NCBI RefSeq assembly: GCF_900107855.1
Contig: NZ_FNRJ01000018.1
Span: 1 to 64,000, forward strand
Origin: Marinobacterium iners DSM 11526
GTDB lineage: Bacteria > Pseudomonadota > Gammaproteobacteria > Pseudomonadales > Balneatricaceae
Length of the DNA: 64,000 nucleotides
Direction: 5' to 3'
Positions within the stretch are counted from its first letter, which is position 1, and each line of letters starts with the position of its first letter. Under the pieces are notes generated by a model. It made no database searches. It was not told where the DNA came from and worked only from the letters and a program-made list of their open reading frames with translations. This document shows, piece after piece, positions 33,038 to 42,728 of the stretch. The translations under genes and the position numbers were made by a program.

Positions 33038-35600
33038 GTATACTGTGCTCCAGCTCCTGTGCCGAGCCCGGTCGGCTGTACAGGTAGCCCTGAAAACCCT
33101 GGCAGCCCGACGTCACAAGTGCCTGTCTTTGTTCATTCGTTTCGACCCCTTCTGCCACAACGGACAGATCCAGGCTTTGGCCCAGCGCCACAATGGTACG
33201 GATAATGGCGGCATCGTTGGGATCCGTCATCAGGTCACGCACAAAGCTTTGATCAATTTTCAATTTATCCAGCGGCAGGCGCTTGAGATAACTCATGGAA
33301 GAATAGCCGGTGCCAAAATCATCAAGGGCGAAATGAACGCCTCGCTGGCGAAGTACCTGCATTTTGTCGATGGTCTGCTCTATGCTCTGCACCAGCATGC
33401 TTTCGGTCAGCTCCAACTCAAGCGCACATGCATCGGCCCCGGTTTGATCCAGAATCGAACATACTTCGGTGACAAACCCCTCATCCTGCATCTGACGGGC
33501 ACTGATATTCACGGCGATACGAACGTTCGCAAGCACAGGATGCTGTTGCCAGGCGACAAGCTGTTCACAGGCGGTCCGCAGGATCCAACGCCCAAGTGGC
33601 AGAATCAAACCGCTGGTTTCGGCAACTGGAATGAAATCGGCCGGCGAGACCATGCCCTGCTCGGGATGCTGCCAGCGGACCAGCGCTTCCATTCCGATCA
33701 ATTTGCCCTCCAGGTTGAACTGGGGCTGATACCAGAGTCGAAACTCATCCTGTTCCAGCCCACGGCGCAGGCCGGCTTCCAGCTCGGCTCTCAGCCGCAC
33801 CTGCGCCTGCATGGAAGGATCGAAAAAGCTGAATCCACTGCGCCCGGCACTTTTGGCTGCATACATGGCCAACTCTGCCTTTTTGATCAATCCACGAATA
33901 TCACCGGGCGCATCGGAGAACATGGCCACGCCGATACTTGCGGTTCCGGTATGGGTGTTGCCATCACTCAGCTCAAAGGGTTCACTCAGCGCCAGCAATG
34001 TCGTGTTTACATGCTGTTCCACCTGCATCAAAGCACGATCACGGAAGGGGCTGAGCCCTTCCAGCAGCAGAATGAATTCATCTCCGCCGAAACGGGCCTG
34101 CATGAAATGTTCCAGCGGCAACTGATTCAGCCGTGCCGCCACAGCCTGCAACAATTGGTCACCCACCTCATGGCCCTGATCATCGTTCAGGTCACGGAAG
34201 TTATCCAGGTCGATGAACAGGATCGCCCCTTCCTGACCATTGGGCTCTGCCGCCATAAGTGCCACCTTGAGCCGCTCCTGCAGCTGGCGCCGGTTGGGCA
34301 ACCCGGTCAGCGGGTCAAAATGAGACAACTGGTGCAACTGCTGCTGATGCTTGCGCTGTTCAGTGATATCGGTGGATACGCCACACAACCCGCGCACCCT
34401 TCCCTTGGCATCACACAGCGGCATTTTGACCGTCATCAGCACACGGGGCTCGGTTGAGTCGACCGGCGTGATCACTTCCTCAACCACCACACGCTTGCCC
34501 TGTTCAATCACCTGTCGATCGGCCTGGCGGATATCCTGCAAGGTGTCCGGGTCGAAGAAATCGGCGTCACTGGCCCCGGTTAACTGCTCTTCAGTGCGGC
34601 CCAGGAAACGGCACAGAGCAGCATTTACATACTCGTAACGGTAGTCCCTGCCCTTGTGGTAAATAAATGCCTGAATATTGGATAGGATGTCATTCAAGTG
34701 CGCTTCGTTTGCCTCGAGGGCACGAGTACGTGCCTGTACCTGTCGCTGCAGCAGCCAGACAAATGCCAGCGCCAGCAACAGCAGCAGAGCAGAAACCGAC
34801 AGCCCCCACACCAGAGCAGGAGGCACCAGTGCCGCTGGGGTTTCGCCACCCCAGCGTTTCATCAAGTTATAGTAGGGGGAGTTCGCATCATCACGCCAAC
34901 GTTGCAGCCAGTAGTCGATTCGTGACTGCAACTCATACCCTTTCCCGAGTGGAGCCGCGTAGTAAAGCCGACTGGGCTGAAACACGATAGAGGTCGGGAT
35001 GATGCCGTATTCAGCTGCGTGATAGTTGCCGTACAGATGGTTGCTGACCGCCAGATCCACATAGCCCTGCTGCAACTCCTGTAACGTTTCCTGCAGGGTG
35101 CTCACCGGCATGATGCGAGGACTGATATCAAATCCGTCCATCAACTGCTGCAGGTATTCATGCTGGACACCATCGGCCAGAATCGCGACCCGCTTCCGAT
35201 CCAGATCCAGTGGCGAATGGATATTGCTGCCGGGCCGGCTGAACAGCTGAGACCAGCTGTGCAACGCCGGTACCTGATGAAAGTCGTAAAGCTCCTGCCG
35301 CGCCGGGCTGCTGGCCACATCCGGCATCAGGTCAATATCGCCCTGTGACAACAAACTCAGGCAGCGCTGCCATTCACACTGTACCGGTTCCAGTTGCCAA
35401 CCTTCACGTTCAGCTATTGCCTGCAGCAAGTCGCCCAACAGCCCACTGGGCCGACCATCGGCTGCCGGCATGATTTTGGGTTCATTTTCATACACGCCGA
35501 CCCGCACGACTCTGTCGGGTGTCGCCATACAGGCGCTGGACAGCGTCACAGCCAACAGCATCACATACCGCAGCATCGGAGTGGACAAGGGTTTTCTCAC
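33024..35600 (-). CDS. Periplasmic SBP3 sensor - PAS - GGDEF - EAL membrane protein
   Basis: 858 residues. A signal sequence leads a type-3 solute-binding-protein domain (about 30-250; VRVGVYENEPKIMPAADGRPSG), then a membrane helix near 265-285, a PAS domain (about 305-420), GGDEF with intact RFGGDEFILLL, and EAL with MEALVRW, DDFGTGYSS and AEGVET. Both catalytic domains look able to work. The periplasmic part probably binds an amino acid or similar ligand. The start is a GTG at 35600 with GGAAGG upstream. It is followed by the PAS-PAS-GGDEF gene with a 14-base overlap. Confidence 0.9.
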   Translation of the reverse strand: MRKPLSTPMLRYVMLLAVTLSSACMATPDRVVRVGVYENEPKIMPAADGRPSGLLGDLLQAIAEREGWQLEPVQCEWQRCLSLLSQGDIDLMPDVASSPARQELYDFHQVPALHSWSQLFSRPGSNIHSPLDLDRKRVAILADGVQHEYLQQLMDGFDISPRIMPVSTLQETLQELQQGYVDLAVSNHLYGNYHAAEYGIIPTSIVFQPSRLYYAAPLGKGYELQSRIDYWLQRWRDDANSPYYNLMKRWGGETPAALVPPALVWGLSVSALLLLLALAFVWLLQRQVQARTRALEANEAHLNDILSNIQAFIYHKGRDYRYEYVNAALCRFLGRTEEQLTGASDADFFDPDTLQDIRQADRQVIEQGKRVVVEEVITPVDSTEPRVLMTVKMPLCDAKGRVRGLCGVSTDITEQRKHQQQLHQLSHFDPLTGLPNRRQLQERLKVALMAAEPNGQEGAILFIDLDNFRDLNDDQGHEVGDQLLQAVAARLNQLPLEHFMQARFGGDEFILLLEGLSPFRDRALMQVEQHVNTTLLALSEPFELSDGNTHTGTASIGVAMFSDAPGDIRGLIKKAELAMYAAKSAGRSGFSFFDPSMQAQVRLRAELEAGLRRGLEQDEFRLWYQPQFNLEGKLIGMEALVRWQHPEQGMVSPADFIPVAETSGLILPLGRWILRTACEQLVAWQQHPVLANVRIAVNISARQMQDEGFVTEVCSILDQTGADACALELELTESMLVQSIEQTIDKMQVLRQRGVHFALDDFGTGYSSMSYLKRLPLDKLKIDQSFVRDLMTDPNDAAIIRTIVALGQSLDLSVVAEGVETNEQRQALVTSGCQGFQGYLYSRPGSAQELEHSIHGQR

Positions 35601-35656
35601 TGCACCTTCCCTGCTTACTTGGGGGACCTCTACAAGACTATACGCCAGAGCATTAA

Positions 35657-36406
35657 TTAACCACCAGTGTCGCTCTGGATAATCACGGCCAGCACCAGCA
35701 ACAGGGTTTCGATCAATTCGATCGAGGCTCCGGCGGTGTCACCGGTTGTGCCACCCAGACGGCGCAGCATCAGGCACCTAAGCCCCGCACCGACAAGCAA
35801 CAGGTATAGTGGCAACCACAGGCTGAACAGGCCCAACAGCAGTATTACGACAGCACACACCCAAAATGCATGCCGACGCTGCAACAGTGGCAGCATTTCA
35901 CGCGCGATACCGTCAGGTCGGGCATAGGGGGTGGTGACCAGCAGCAACAGCGCAGCACCACGACCCGCTACAGGGGCCAGCAGCAGAGGCCACAGCGTGG
36001 CCGTACTTAACAGAGCGGCGAGCGCACTCCACTTCAGCAGCAACACCAGTATCAGCACCAGCGCTCCACTGGCCCCCAGGTGAGAATCCTTCATGATTTC
36101 AAGAGTACGCTCTCGGCTGCCCAGTCCGCCCATCCAGCCATCGGCACTGTCAGCCAGTCCGTCCAGATGCAGCCCTCCGGTCAGCCCGGCCCAGACAAGC
36201 AATAACAGTGCCGCGCTCAGCCCGGTCGGTACTCCTTGCAGAACGGTGGCCAGCAGCAGCAAACACAGCCCGATCAACCCGCCGACCAGCGGGTAATACA
36301 GCAGAGCCCGCGCCTGAGTTCGCTTATCGGGCGGTGCAGCCAAACGTACCGGAATCAGGGTAAGAAACTGCAACGCACAGAGAAACGCCTGCCATCCAGC
36401 TTTCAT
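35657..36406 (-). CDS. cobS: CobS, adenosylcobinamide-GDP ribazoletransferase
   Basis: 249 residues, a polytopic inner-membrane enzyme that joins adenosylcobinamide-GDP and alpha-ribazole at the end of cobalamin assembly. GGLHLDGLADSADGWMGG is the metal-binding signature, followed by MKDSHLGASGALVL. Its start overlaps the cobC stop by 4 bases. Last gene of the btu/cob cluster. Confidence 0.95.
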   Translation of the reverse strand: MKAGWQAFLCALQFLTLIPVRLAAPPDKRTQARALLYYPLVGGLIGLCLLLLATVLQGVPTGLSAALLLLVWAGLTGGLHLDGLADSADGWMGGLGSRERTLEIMKDSHLGASGALVLILVLLLKWSALAALLSTATLWPLLLAPVAGRGAALLLLVTTPYARPDGIAREMLPLLQRRHAFWVCAVVILLLGLFSLWLPLYLLLVGAGLRCLMLRRLGGTTGDTAGASIELIETLLLVLAVIIQSDTGG

Positions 36407-36957
36407 TGGCGTGCATCCTGCAGCTGATGCAAACTGCCATGCGCTACCGGAAAACTGAACATTTCACTGACCGGAAGCCCGTTCAGAATACAGTGCAAGG
36501 CACGAATGACACCGCCGTGACAGATCAGCAGCACGGCACGGGCATGTTCCTGCTGAAGTTGATCCACCAGAGCTTCAAGACGAACAAAAAAATCGGCCAG
36601 TGATTCGGCCTGTGGCGGTGGACAGTGCCAGGGATCCTGCCAGAAGCGACCCAGTGCAGCCGGATCGGTTGCGTGGATGTAGGCTGCAGTCTGTCCGTCC
36701 CATTGGCCAAAATCGTATTCTATCAAGCGAACGTCGGTCACAAAGCCATCGGAGCCGGCCCACTGCTCGGTAAAAGCAGAGCAGCGTTGCAGAGGTGAGC
36801 TGAATACCCCCTCATAATCCTCAGGCCTGACCCCTTCCAAACCTGCGTGCATCTGCTGCCAGCCTCTATCGGTCAGGGCCGCATCCGTACGGCCCAGAAA
36901 GCACTGACCGGCATCGGTTTCACCATGACGCAGCAGATCTATTCTGAATACGCTCAA
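36403..36957 (-). CDS. cobC: CobC-type alpha-ribazole phosphatase (histidine phosphatase family)
   Basis: 184 residues with [26 protein letters not shown], the RHG catalytic motif, a later catalytic Glu region and [11 protein letters not shown] with the second His. It removes phosphate from alpha-ribazole-5-phosphate (or adenosylcobalamin phosphate). The family is broad, but 4-base overlaps with cobT and cobS fix the role. Confidence 0.9.
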   Translation of the reverse strand: MSVFRIDLLRHGETDAGQCFLGRTDAALTDRGWQQMHAGLEGVRPEDYEGVFSSPLQRCSAFTEQWAGSDGFVTDVRLIEYDFGQWDGQTAAYIHATDPAALGRFWQDPWHCPPPQAESLADFFVRLEALVDQLQQEHARAVLLICHGGVIRALHCILNGLPVSEMFSFPVAHGSLHQLQDARQ

Positions 36958-38003
36958 CTCGGTTTCTCCGACACTGCCGCTTCTGCGAAGGTGGCCATAC
37001 CGGCATGCAGCTCACAGGACATGCGCAACAGGGGCACAGCCGCAGCGGCACCACTACCCTCACCCAGGCGCAGCCCCAGATCCAGCAGGGGCGGTGATGG
37101 CAATGCAGGCCTCAAATGTCTATATCCCGGCTCTGCCGAATGATGGGAAAAGATCAGCCAGTCAGCAACAGCCGGGTTGATCCGGCAGGCCAAAAGCGCC
37201 GCAACGGTACAGATGAATCCGTCCACCAGTGCTGCCAGACCTTCCTGAGCGCAGGCAACGTAAGCCCCCGTCAGTGCTGCAATTTCAAACCCGCCCAGCG
37301 AGGCCAACAGGGCCATTGGCTCTTGCGTGTCTCCGTTGTTGCGGCCATGACGCAGCAGAGCCTGTTCTATGATTCGGCACTTGTGCGACATACCCATCGA
37401 ATCAAGCCCGGTGCCGGGGCCCACCAGCTCCGCCACCGGTTTTTCCAGCAACGCCGCCGCCAGGGCCGTGGCCGCCGTTGTATTGCCAATGCCCATTTCG
37501 CCGCCAATGAAAAGCTCGGCTGGGGTGTGCAACACCGCTTCTCGCCCTGCCGCCAGCGCCTGCTGCAACTGCACTGCCGTCATCGCAGGCTCATGTAGCA
37601 GATTGCCGCTCTGAGCTGCAATCACGCGGGACTCAACCGCCGGCAAAGGCTCAAGCTCCACCACGGTACCCAGATTCCAGACTCGCAGCTCGGCTTCCAG
37701 CACCCGGGCCGCCACACTGATGGCAGCTCCACCACGGGAGAAGTTGCGAATCATCTCAGCGGTGACCGCCTGTGGATAAGCGGACACACCTTCCACTGCA
37801 ACACCATGGTCGGCCGCAAATACGGCGATGCTGATCCGTTGCAGTTGCGGACAGGCCTTGCCCTGCATCCCGGCCAATCGAATCGCCAACTGTTCCAGCT
37901 GGCCCAGCGAGCCGGCCGGTTTGGTCAACTGTTGCTGGCGTGCCTGTGCCGCCGCAACAGCCTGGGTGTCAATCGGCTTGGTCGCATGGATTATCCAGCT
38001 CAT
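36954..38003 (-). CDS. cobT: CobT, nicotinate-nucleotide-dimethylbenzimidazole phosphoribosyltransferase
   Basis: 349 residues. It makes alpha-ribazole phosphate, the lower ligand of cobalamin. [35 protein letters not shown] and [15 protein letters not shown] are standard CobT segments; the C-terminal [14 protein letters not shown] carries the catalytic glutamate region. Both ends overlap neighbours by 4 bases, so cobU-T-C-S are translationally coupled. Confidence 0.95.
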   Translation of the reverse strand: MSWIIHATKPIDTQAVAAAQARQQQLTKPAGSLGQLEQLAIRLAGMQGKACPQLQRISIAVFAADHGVAVEGVSAYPQAVTAEMIRNFSRGGAAISVAARVLEAELRVWNLGTVVELEPLPAVESRVIAAQSGNLLHEPAMTAVQLQQALAAGREAVLHTPAELFIGGEMGIGNTTAATALAAALLEKPVAELVGPGTGLDSMGMSHKCRIIEQALLRHGRNNGDTQEPMALLASLGGFEIAALTGAYVACAQEGLAALVDGFICTVAALLACRINPAVADWLIFSHHSAEPGYRHLRPALPSPPLLDLGLRLGEGSGAAAAVPLLRMSCELHAGMATFAEAAVSEKPS

Positions 38004-38527
38004 GCGGACACCTCCAGTGCCGGTCCCTTCAGTTGCATCGATATTCCCGCCACCATCAACACGACCTGATCAGCCAGGGCCGCTGCAGACTGGTTGAGCC
38101 ACCCCGACTCGTCAGTAAAGCGGCGGTTCAACTCTCCCGTGGGGACAATACCCATGCCGGTTTCATTGCTGACCAGAATGATGTCGCCACGGGCATTGCG
38201 CAGGGCCGCACAGAGCGCTTCCCGCTCGGCGTGCATATCAGCCTTGGCCAGCAACTGGTTGGTAACCCAAAGGGTCAGACAGTCGATCAATAGACAGCGG
38301 TGGGGCGCCTGGTGCGACAGAATTGCGTCCGCCAGCTGCAACGGCTCCTCAATGGTTGTCCAGTGACGGGGACGATCATCCCGGTGACGGTTGATGCGTT
38401 CTTGCATCTCGCGGTCTTGCGCCTGTGCGGTGGCAATATAGATCACTTCAAGGCCCGAGGCCTGTGCCAACTGCTCCGCCTGCCGACTTTTGCCGGAACG
38501 AGCGCCTCCGAGAATCAATCTGATCAT
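38000..38527 (-). CDS. cobU: CobU, adenosylcobinamide kinase / guanylyltransferase
   Basis: 175 residues with the P-loop [18 protein letters not shown] at the N-terminus, [20 protein letters not shown] with the guanylylated His, and [12 protein letters not shown]. It phosphorylates cobinamide and adds GMP. The start at 38527 gives the normal MIRLILGG N-terminus; the open frame runs further upstream but into non-conserved sequence. It lies 58 bases after the patatin gene. Confidence 0.93.
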   Translation of the reverse strand: MIRLILGGARSGKSRQAEQLAQASGLEVIYIATAQAQDREMQERINRHRDDRPRHWTTIEEPLQLADAILSHQAPHRCLLIDCLTLWVTNQLLAKADMHAEREALCAALRNARGDIILVSNETGMGIVPTGELNRRFTDESGWLNQSAAALADQVVLMVAGISMQLKGPALEVSA

Positions 38528-38585
38528 CTGCCTTGTATCTGCCTGTATTGCCGATAAAAAGAGATTGTACCTGCCGCAGCGGGCG

Positions 38586-39572
38586 TCAGAGAAATTCGGC
38601 TTCAATATCGCAGCTGCTGCTGCGCCCCAGCGCCGAGCGGTTTTGCTGCAGCCAGCGGTCCATCTGCGCCTGACCACGCTGCATCAGCTCAAGCAGAAAA
38701 TCAGGCCGCACATCCAGCTTGCTGCTTCGGTGCAGCTGACTCAAGCCCTCATCAGGCCCCAGCACGTGCAGCCGCATCTGCCGTATCCGGCGCTCAGGCC
38801 GCCCCAGCCGCCAGGGCGAGCGGCGCGCCCGCTGATGCATGGCTGCCAGCGCCCGCATCTCGCGCATGAAGGTGGTCTGAAAACCCAGTTCAGCCACCCG
38901 GTCAGCAATCGCCTGGGCACTGACCGGCGGTGCAGCCGGCTGCTGCGGGTGCAGCAACAGCAGAAGCAGGTCACGTGCCTTGCAGTCGAACAGCAGCGGG
39001 TACACCACCGGATTGCCGGCAAAGCCACCATCCCAGTAATGCGCACCTTCAATCTCCACCGCCTGATACAGCGCCGGTAGGCAGGCAGACGCCAGCAGGT
39101 GTTCAGTGCTCAGTTCGTGTTCACGAAACAGTTTCAGTTTGGCGGTTTCGACCTCGGTGGCGGCAATGAACAACTGAAAGGGCGCATCACGCCTCAGCCG
39201 CTCAAAGTCAACCAGATCATTCAGCAGGTCTCGCAGTGGATTGATATCAAACGGGTTCAGGTCATAGGGTGAGAGGTGCCGGGTCACCCCACTCCACCAG
39301 GTTGGCCAGTGACGGCTCCATCCCGCCGGGTCAAAGCTGTCGGGCAGCATCAATCGATGCCAGAACTCCGACAGCAGTGCTCGCGCACCCGCCGCGCCAC
39401 CCTGCTGCCAACCTGCCGTCAGCATTACGGCGTTCATGGCGCCTGCACTGGTACCGCTGATGCCGTCAAAGCGGATGTCATCTTCCTGCAACAGACGATC
39501 CAGCATCCCCCAGGTGAAGGCACCGTGAGCCCCTCCCCCCTGCAACGCCAGATTCAGTTTCACTTCAGACAT
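38586..39572 (-). CDS. Patatin-like phospholipase
   Basis: 328 residues. The oxyanion-hole LQGGGAHGAFTWG, nucleophile elbow GTSAGAMNAV (Gly-x-Ser-x-Gly) and DGGFAGNP dyad aspartate make an active serine lipase or acyl hydrolase likely. No signal peptide. It is inside the cobalamin cluster, 98 bases after the PduO-like gene and 58 before cobU on the same strand, so it is probably co-transcribed, although no link to cobalamin is known to me. Confidence 0.88.
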   Translation of the reverse strand: MSEVKLNLALQGGGAHGAFTWGMLDRLLQEDDIRFDGISGTSAGAMNAVMLTAGWQQGGAAGARALLSEFWHRLMLPDSFDPAGWSRHWPTWWSGVTRHLSPYDLNPFDINPLRDLLNDLVDFERLRRDAPFQLFIAATEVETAKLKLFREHELSTEHLLASACLPALYQAVEIEGAHYWDGGFAGNPVVYPLLFDCKARDLLLLLLHPQQPAAPPVSAQAIADRVAELGFQTTFMREMRALAAMHQRARRSPWRLGRPERRIRQMRLHVLGPDEGLSQLHRSSKLDVRPDFLLELMQRGQAQMDRWLQQNRSALGRSSSCDIEAEFL

Positions 39573-39670
39573 GCGCAGCCCCTTGTATTGTGCACTGCAA
39601 CAAGCATCGGTTCAGACTGTTCTGGTGTCAATGCCAATAACACCCGAAAACAGCCCGGGCTTCGGTCACT

Positions 39671-40228
39671 CTATACCTGACCGGATGCCGGTTTCACAGG
39701 CCCGTAACTGAGGCTGGCGAACGCCGTTTCCGCTTCGCCCCGGCGCTGGTTGATCACCAGCGTCAGGGTAAAACTGAAGTTGCACAACAGGTTCAAAAAG
39801 CGCGGCAGAATATCCGCCACCTCCCGCCCCTCTTCACTAACGCGCACGAGCGCCCGAATCGCTTTTTTACAGTTGGAGCGCACGATATGCAGTTGAGGCA
39901 CCGGTGCTGAGCCCCGAGGCAACACAAACCCCTGTGGTGGCGTAACCAGCTGTTGGCGAAAGTGCTGCAGTCTCGACTTGAGCCAGACGAGGTCAGCCTC
40001 CTTCAGGGCCAGCCGGCCGCGAATTGAGCCGTTGGCGTGCAACACCAGCGGCTGCAGCTGTTCAAGATCCTGGCGCAGGTCATCCCACTCATTCGGCAGC
40101 GCCGCCAGTACCGCCCCAATCTGGGCACAAAGTTCGTCGGTCAGCAGTTCATAATCACACAGCCAGGAGGTTTCATGGATGAAGGGGTAACAGAGTTCAT
40201 CCAGATCGCGGCTGTTGGCAATGCTCAT
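39671..40228 (-). CDS. PduO-type cobalamin adenosyltransferase-like protein lacking the N-terminal ATP motif
   Basis: 185 residues that follow the five-helix PduO fold: DLDELCYPF matches the VDELN segment, GFVLPRGSAPVPQLHIVRSNCKKAIR matches FILPGG...ALHVARTxxRRAER, and PRFLNLLCNFSFTLTLVINQ matches the xINRLSDxxF segment. The usual N-terminal T-x-x-GD-x-G ATP-binding stretch (about 25 residues) is missing and RLSD has become LLCN. So it may be a divergent adenosyltransferase, or a cobalamin-handling protein that no longer binds ATP. It overlaps btuD by 4 bases, which ties it to cobalamin uptake. Confidence 0.65.
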   Translation of the reverse strand: MSIANSRDLDELCYPFIHETSWLCDYELLTDELCAQIGAVLAALPNEWDDLRQDLEQLQPLVLHANGSIRGRLALKEADLVWLKSRLQHFRQQLVTPPQGFVLPRGSAPVPQLHIVRSNCKKAIRALVRVSEEGREVADILPRFLNLLCNFSFTLTLVINQRRGEAETAFASLSYGPVKPASGQV

Positions 40229-40968
40229 ATGGGTTCTCTCCCCTGCATGCGCAGCAGTGGCACTGCGGCGCTGAAATCAATTTCGGCCTCGACCCGGAAC
40301 ACCTGACGCAGATTTTCCGTCGTCAGTACCGCCTGTGGCGTACCCACGGCAATGACACGACCAGCGTCCATCAATACCAGCCGGTCACACCACGCCGCCG
40401 CCAGTGACAAATCATGCAGCGACAGGATCACGGCACGTTCTCGACTGGTGTAGTTGCGGAGCAGTTTCAGTACCTGCTGCTGATAATACAGATCCAGACT
40501 GGCCAAAGGCTCGTCGGCCAGAATCACGCGCGGCTCCCCTGCCAGCAGTCGTGCCAGCCAGACCCGTGCCTGCTCGCCGCCGGAGAGCTGATCCACCGGT
40601 ACGTTCAGCCATTCGTCTACGCCGGTACTGCGTGCCGCCTGATCAATAATCTGCGCTGACTCATCCCCCCAAGGCAGACGCCCCAGCGCGATCACATCAC
40701 GCACACTCAAGGTCCAGGCCGCCATGGATCGCTGTGGCAGAAACGCGATCTTGCGCGCCCGTTCCAGCGGTTCAAACGTGCTCAGGTTATTGCCTTCGAA
40801 ACTGATCACGCCGGAACAGGGCTGGATGCCGGCCAGTGACTCCAGCAGAGAGGATTTGCCGGCACCATTGGGGCCAATAATGCCCAGCAGCTCGCCCGGT
40901 TGCAGATCCAGACTGACCGATACCAGACGCTGTGCCAGCGACAGAGCTTCCACCCGAATCAGATCCAT
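40225..40968 (-). CDS. btuD: BtuD-like ABC transporter ATPase for cobalamin
   Basis: 247 residues: Walker A GPNGAGKSS, LSGGEQARVWLARLL signature, Walker B VILADEPLASLDL, and a switch His in LSLHDLSLA. It powers BtuC. The ATG at 40968 gives MDLIRVEALSLAQRL; a longer frame upstream lies inside btuC. It overlaps btuC by 10 bases and the PduO-like gene by 4. Confidence 0.9.
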   Translation of the reverse strand: MDLIRVEALSLAQRLVSVSLDLQPGELLGIIGPNGAGKSSLLESLAGIQPCSGVISFEGNNLSTFEPLERARKIAFLPQRSMAAWTLSVRDVIALGRLPWGDESAQIIDQAARSTGVDEWLNVPVDQLSGGEQARVWLARLLAGEPRVILADEPLASLDLYYQQQVLKLLRNYTSRERAVILSLHDLSLAAAWCDRLVLMDAGRVIAVGTPQAVLTTENLRQVFRVEAEIDFSAAVPLLRMQGREPI

Positions 40969-41933
40969 CGTCGGCGCTCCTTCCATACCAGCCAGATGAA
41001 CAGGGGGGCGCCGATCAGAGAGGTCAGCACCCCCAGTTTCAGCTCCTGCCCCGGCGGCAGCAGACGCACCACGATATCCGCCAGACACACCAGCACCGCA
41101 CCCAGCAGGGCCGAGGGCAACAGCACTCTGTCGGGCCGGTGTTGCACCCAGGGCCGCACCAGATGCGGCACAATCAAGCCGACAAAACCGATGGCTCCCG
41201 CCACGGCTACCGAGGTGCCCACCAACAACGCAGCGCCCAGCACAATCAGGCGGCTTCCGCGCCGGGGGGACAACCCCATGCTCTGTGCCACCTGTTCGCC
41301 CAGACTGAGCCCCAGCAGCAGACGCCGCTGACTGCAGATCAGACCGCCACCGACCAGCAATGCGGGCAGCAGCAACCAGAGATGATCCAGCCCGCGCTCG
41401 GACACCGAGCCCAGCAGCCAGAACACCAGCTCCTGCATGGCGAAGGGATTGGGGGCAAAGTTGAGTACCGCAGCCAGCAGCGCGCCAGTCAGCGTCGAGA
41501 TGGCCAGCCCCGCCATGATCACCATCGCCTGCCCGGCGGGGCCTGCCAGCAGCAGCATGATCAGCAGCGCCAGCCCTGCACCCACCAGCCCCGCCAGTGC
41601 CGGTGCTGCCACACCCAGGGCCGGAAACAGACCAAAATAGAACACGCAGGCCGCGCCCAGTGCCGCCCCCTGACTGGCACCGGTCAGCCCCGGATCTGCC
41701 AGCGGGTTGCGCAGCAGGCCCTGCAGCGCAGCACCACTGAGGCCCAGAGACGCCCCCACCAACAGTGCCAACAGGGTGCGTGGCAGGCGAATTTCACTGC
41801 TGACAATGGCATCAATGCTCTGCTCCCCTCGTGCCCAGTCAAGCAGGCCCGTCAAGGGGGCTATATCGGTGCTGCCAGTGGCCAGTGACAGCAGCGCCGT
41901 CAGCAGCACCAGCAACGCCAGTATCCCGTTCAT
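40959..41933 (-). CDS. btuC: BtuC-like cobalamin ABC permease
   Basis: 324 residues of the FecCD/BtuC family, about ten helices. RLPRTLLALLVGASLGLSGAALQGLLRNPLADPGLTG is the family signature; GAIGFVGLIVPHLVR contains the ATPase-coupling segment. The start at 41933 overlaps the btuF stop by 4 bases. FecCD permeases also serve siderophores; the riboswitch and cob genes argue for cobalamin. Confidence 0.9.
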   Translation of the reverse strand: MNGILALLVLLTALLSLATGSTDIAPLTGLLDWARGEQSIDAIVSSEIRLPRTLLALLVGASLGLSGAALQGLLRNPLADPGLTGASQGAALGAACVFYFGLFPALGVAAPALAGLVGAGLALLIMLLLAGPAGQAMVIMAGLAISTLTGALLAAVLNFAPNPFAMQELVFWLLGSVSERGLDHLWLLLPALLVGGGLICSQRRLLLGLSLGEQVAQSMGLSPRRGSRLIVLGAALLVGTSVAVAGAIGFVGLIVPHLVRPWVQHRPDRVLLPSALLGAVLVCLADIVVRLLPPGQELKLGVLTSLIGAPLFIWLVWKERRRWI

Positions 41934-42715
41934 TGCACTCGCTTCCGTTTCAGTTGTTCGATCAGCTCCCAGGTCCAAGGGCCGGGACATTGCCAGCGCC
42001 AGTAGTCGGTGCTCAACCACCCTTCCTGTGTGACAACCTGCTGCAGCGCCGGATGTTCGGCAAACCGGCTCGCCAGTGATGGACTCGCCGGAGCCGACCA
42101 GAGGATCGCATCAGGCGGGTCGGCTACCAACTGCTCTAGATCAAGGCGGACATAACCGGCATCACGCAGATAGTTGTGCCAGCCCGCCTGACGCAGAATC
42201 TGGTCTTCAAAGGTACCTGCGCCTGTACCGATGCCGTTGGCGCCCAGCAGCAACAGCCGAGGCGCATCACCCGCTGGCTGCGCAGGCGCTGGAGCCGGTC
42301 GTGCCCGCGAGGACGGCTGGCCTATAAGCTCAAGAAACTGACGCTCATAGACCTCGATTTCAGCAAGGCTGGTCGGCAGGGACAGGTCCACCACCGGAAG
42401 GGACAGCGCCTCAAGACGGCGACGCAACAGCAATGCGTTGTACTCACCCACCAGAATCAGGTCTGGCTGCAATAGATAAATCTGCTCCAGCGAGCCATCG
42501 TGCAGCGGCCAGTCAGGCATATCAAAAGGCAGCTGATAGCGCCGATGAGTTGGCGACAGGGCGGCAACCTGCTCAGGTTTTGCATGCAACGCCAACAGCC
42601 AGTCCATGCACAGATCCAGCGACAGGATGCGCTGGGGGGCTGACTGGGCACTGGCGCTGGCAAGCAGCAGCCCCAGCCCGAAGCCCCGCAAGCAGCGGAG
42701 CATCAGGCCAGACAT
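41930..42715 (-). CDS. btuF: BtuF-like periplasmic cobalamin-binding protein
   Basis: 261 residues with a signal peptide (MSGLMLRCLRGFGLGLLLASASA) and the two-lobed class III binding-protein fold: RILSLDLCMDWLLALH, LQPDLILVGEY, GTFEDQILRQAGWHN. It delivers cobalamin from the periplasm to BtuCD. It starts 13 bases after btuB. Confidence 0.88.
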   Translation of the reverse strand: MSGLMLRCLRGFGLGLLLASASAQSAPQRILSLDLCMDWLLALHAKPEQVAALSPTHRRYQLPFDMPDWPLHDGSLEQIYLLQPDLILVGEYNALLLRRRLEALSLPVVDLSLPTSLAEIEVYERQFLELIGQPSSRARPAPAPAQPAGDAPRLLLLGANGIGTGAGTFEDQILRQAGWHNYLRDAGYVRLDLEQLVADPPDAILWSAPASPSLASRFAEHPALQQVVTQEGWLSTDYWRWQCPGPWTWELIEQLKRKRVQ

Positions 42716-42728
42716 GCCGTTTCCAGAA

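Noticed and set aside
33000-34457. 485-codon plus-strand frame opposite the SBP3-GGDEF-EAL gene
   Set aside because: Antisense to a gene with intact GGDEF and EAL motifs; translation is rich in His, Gln and Arg as expected of shadows.
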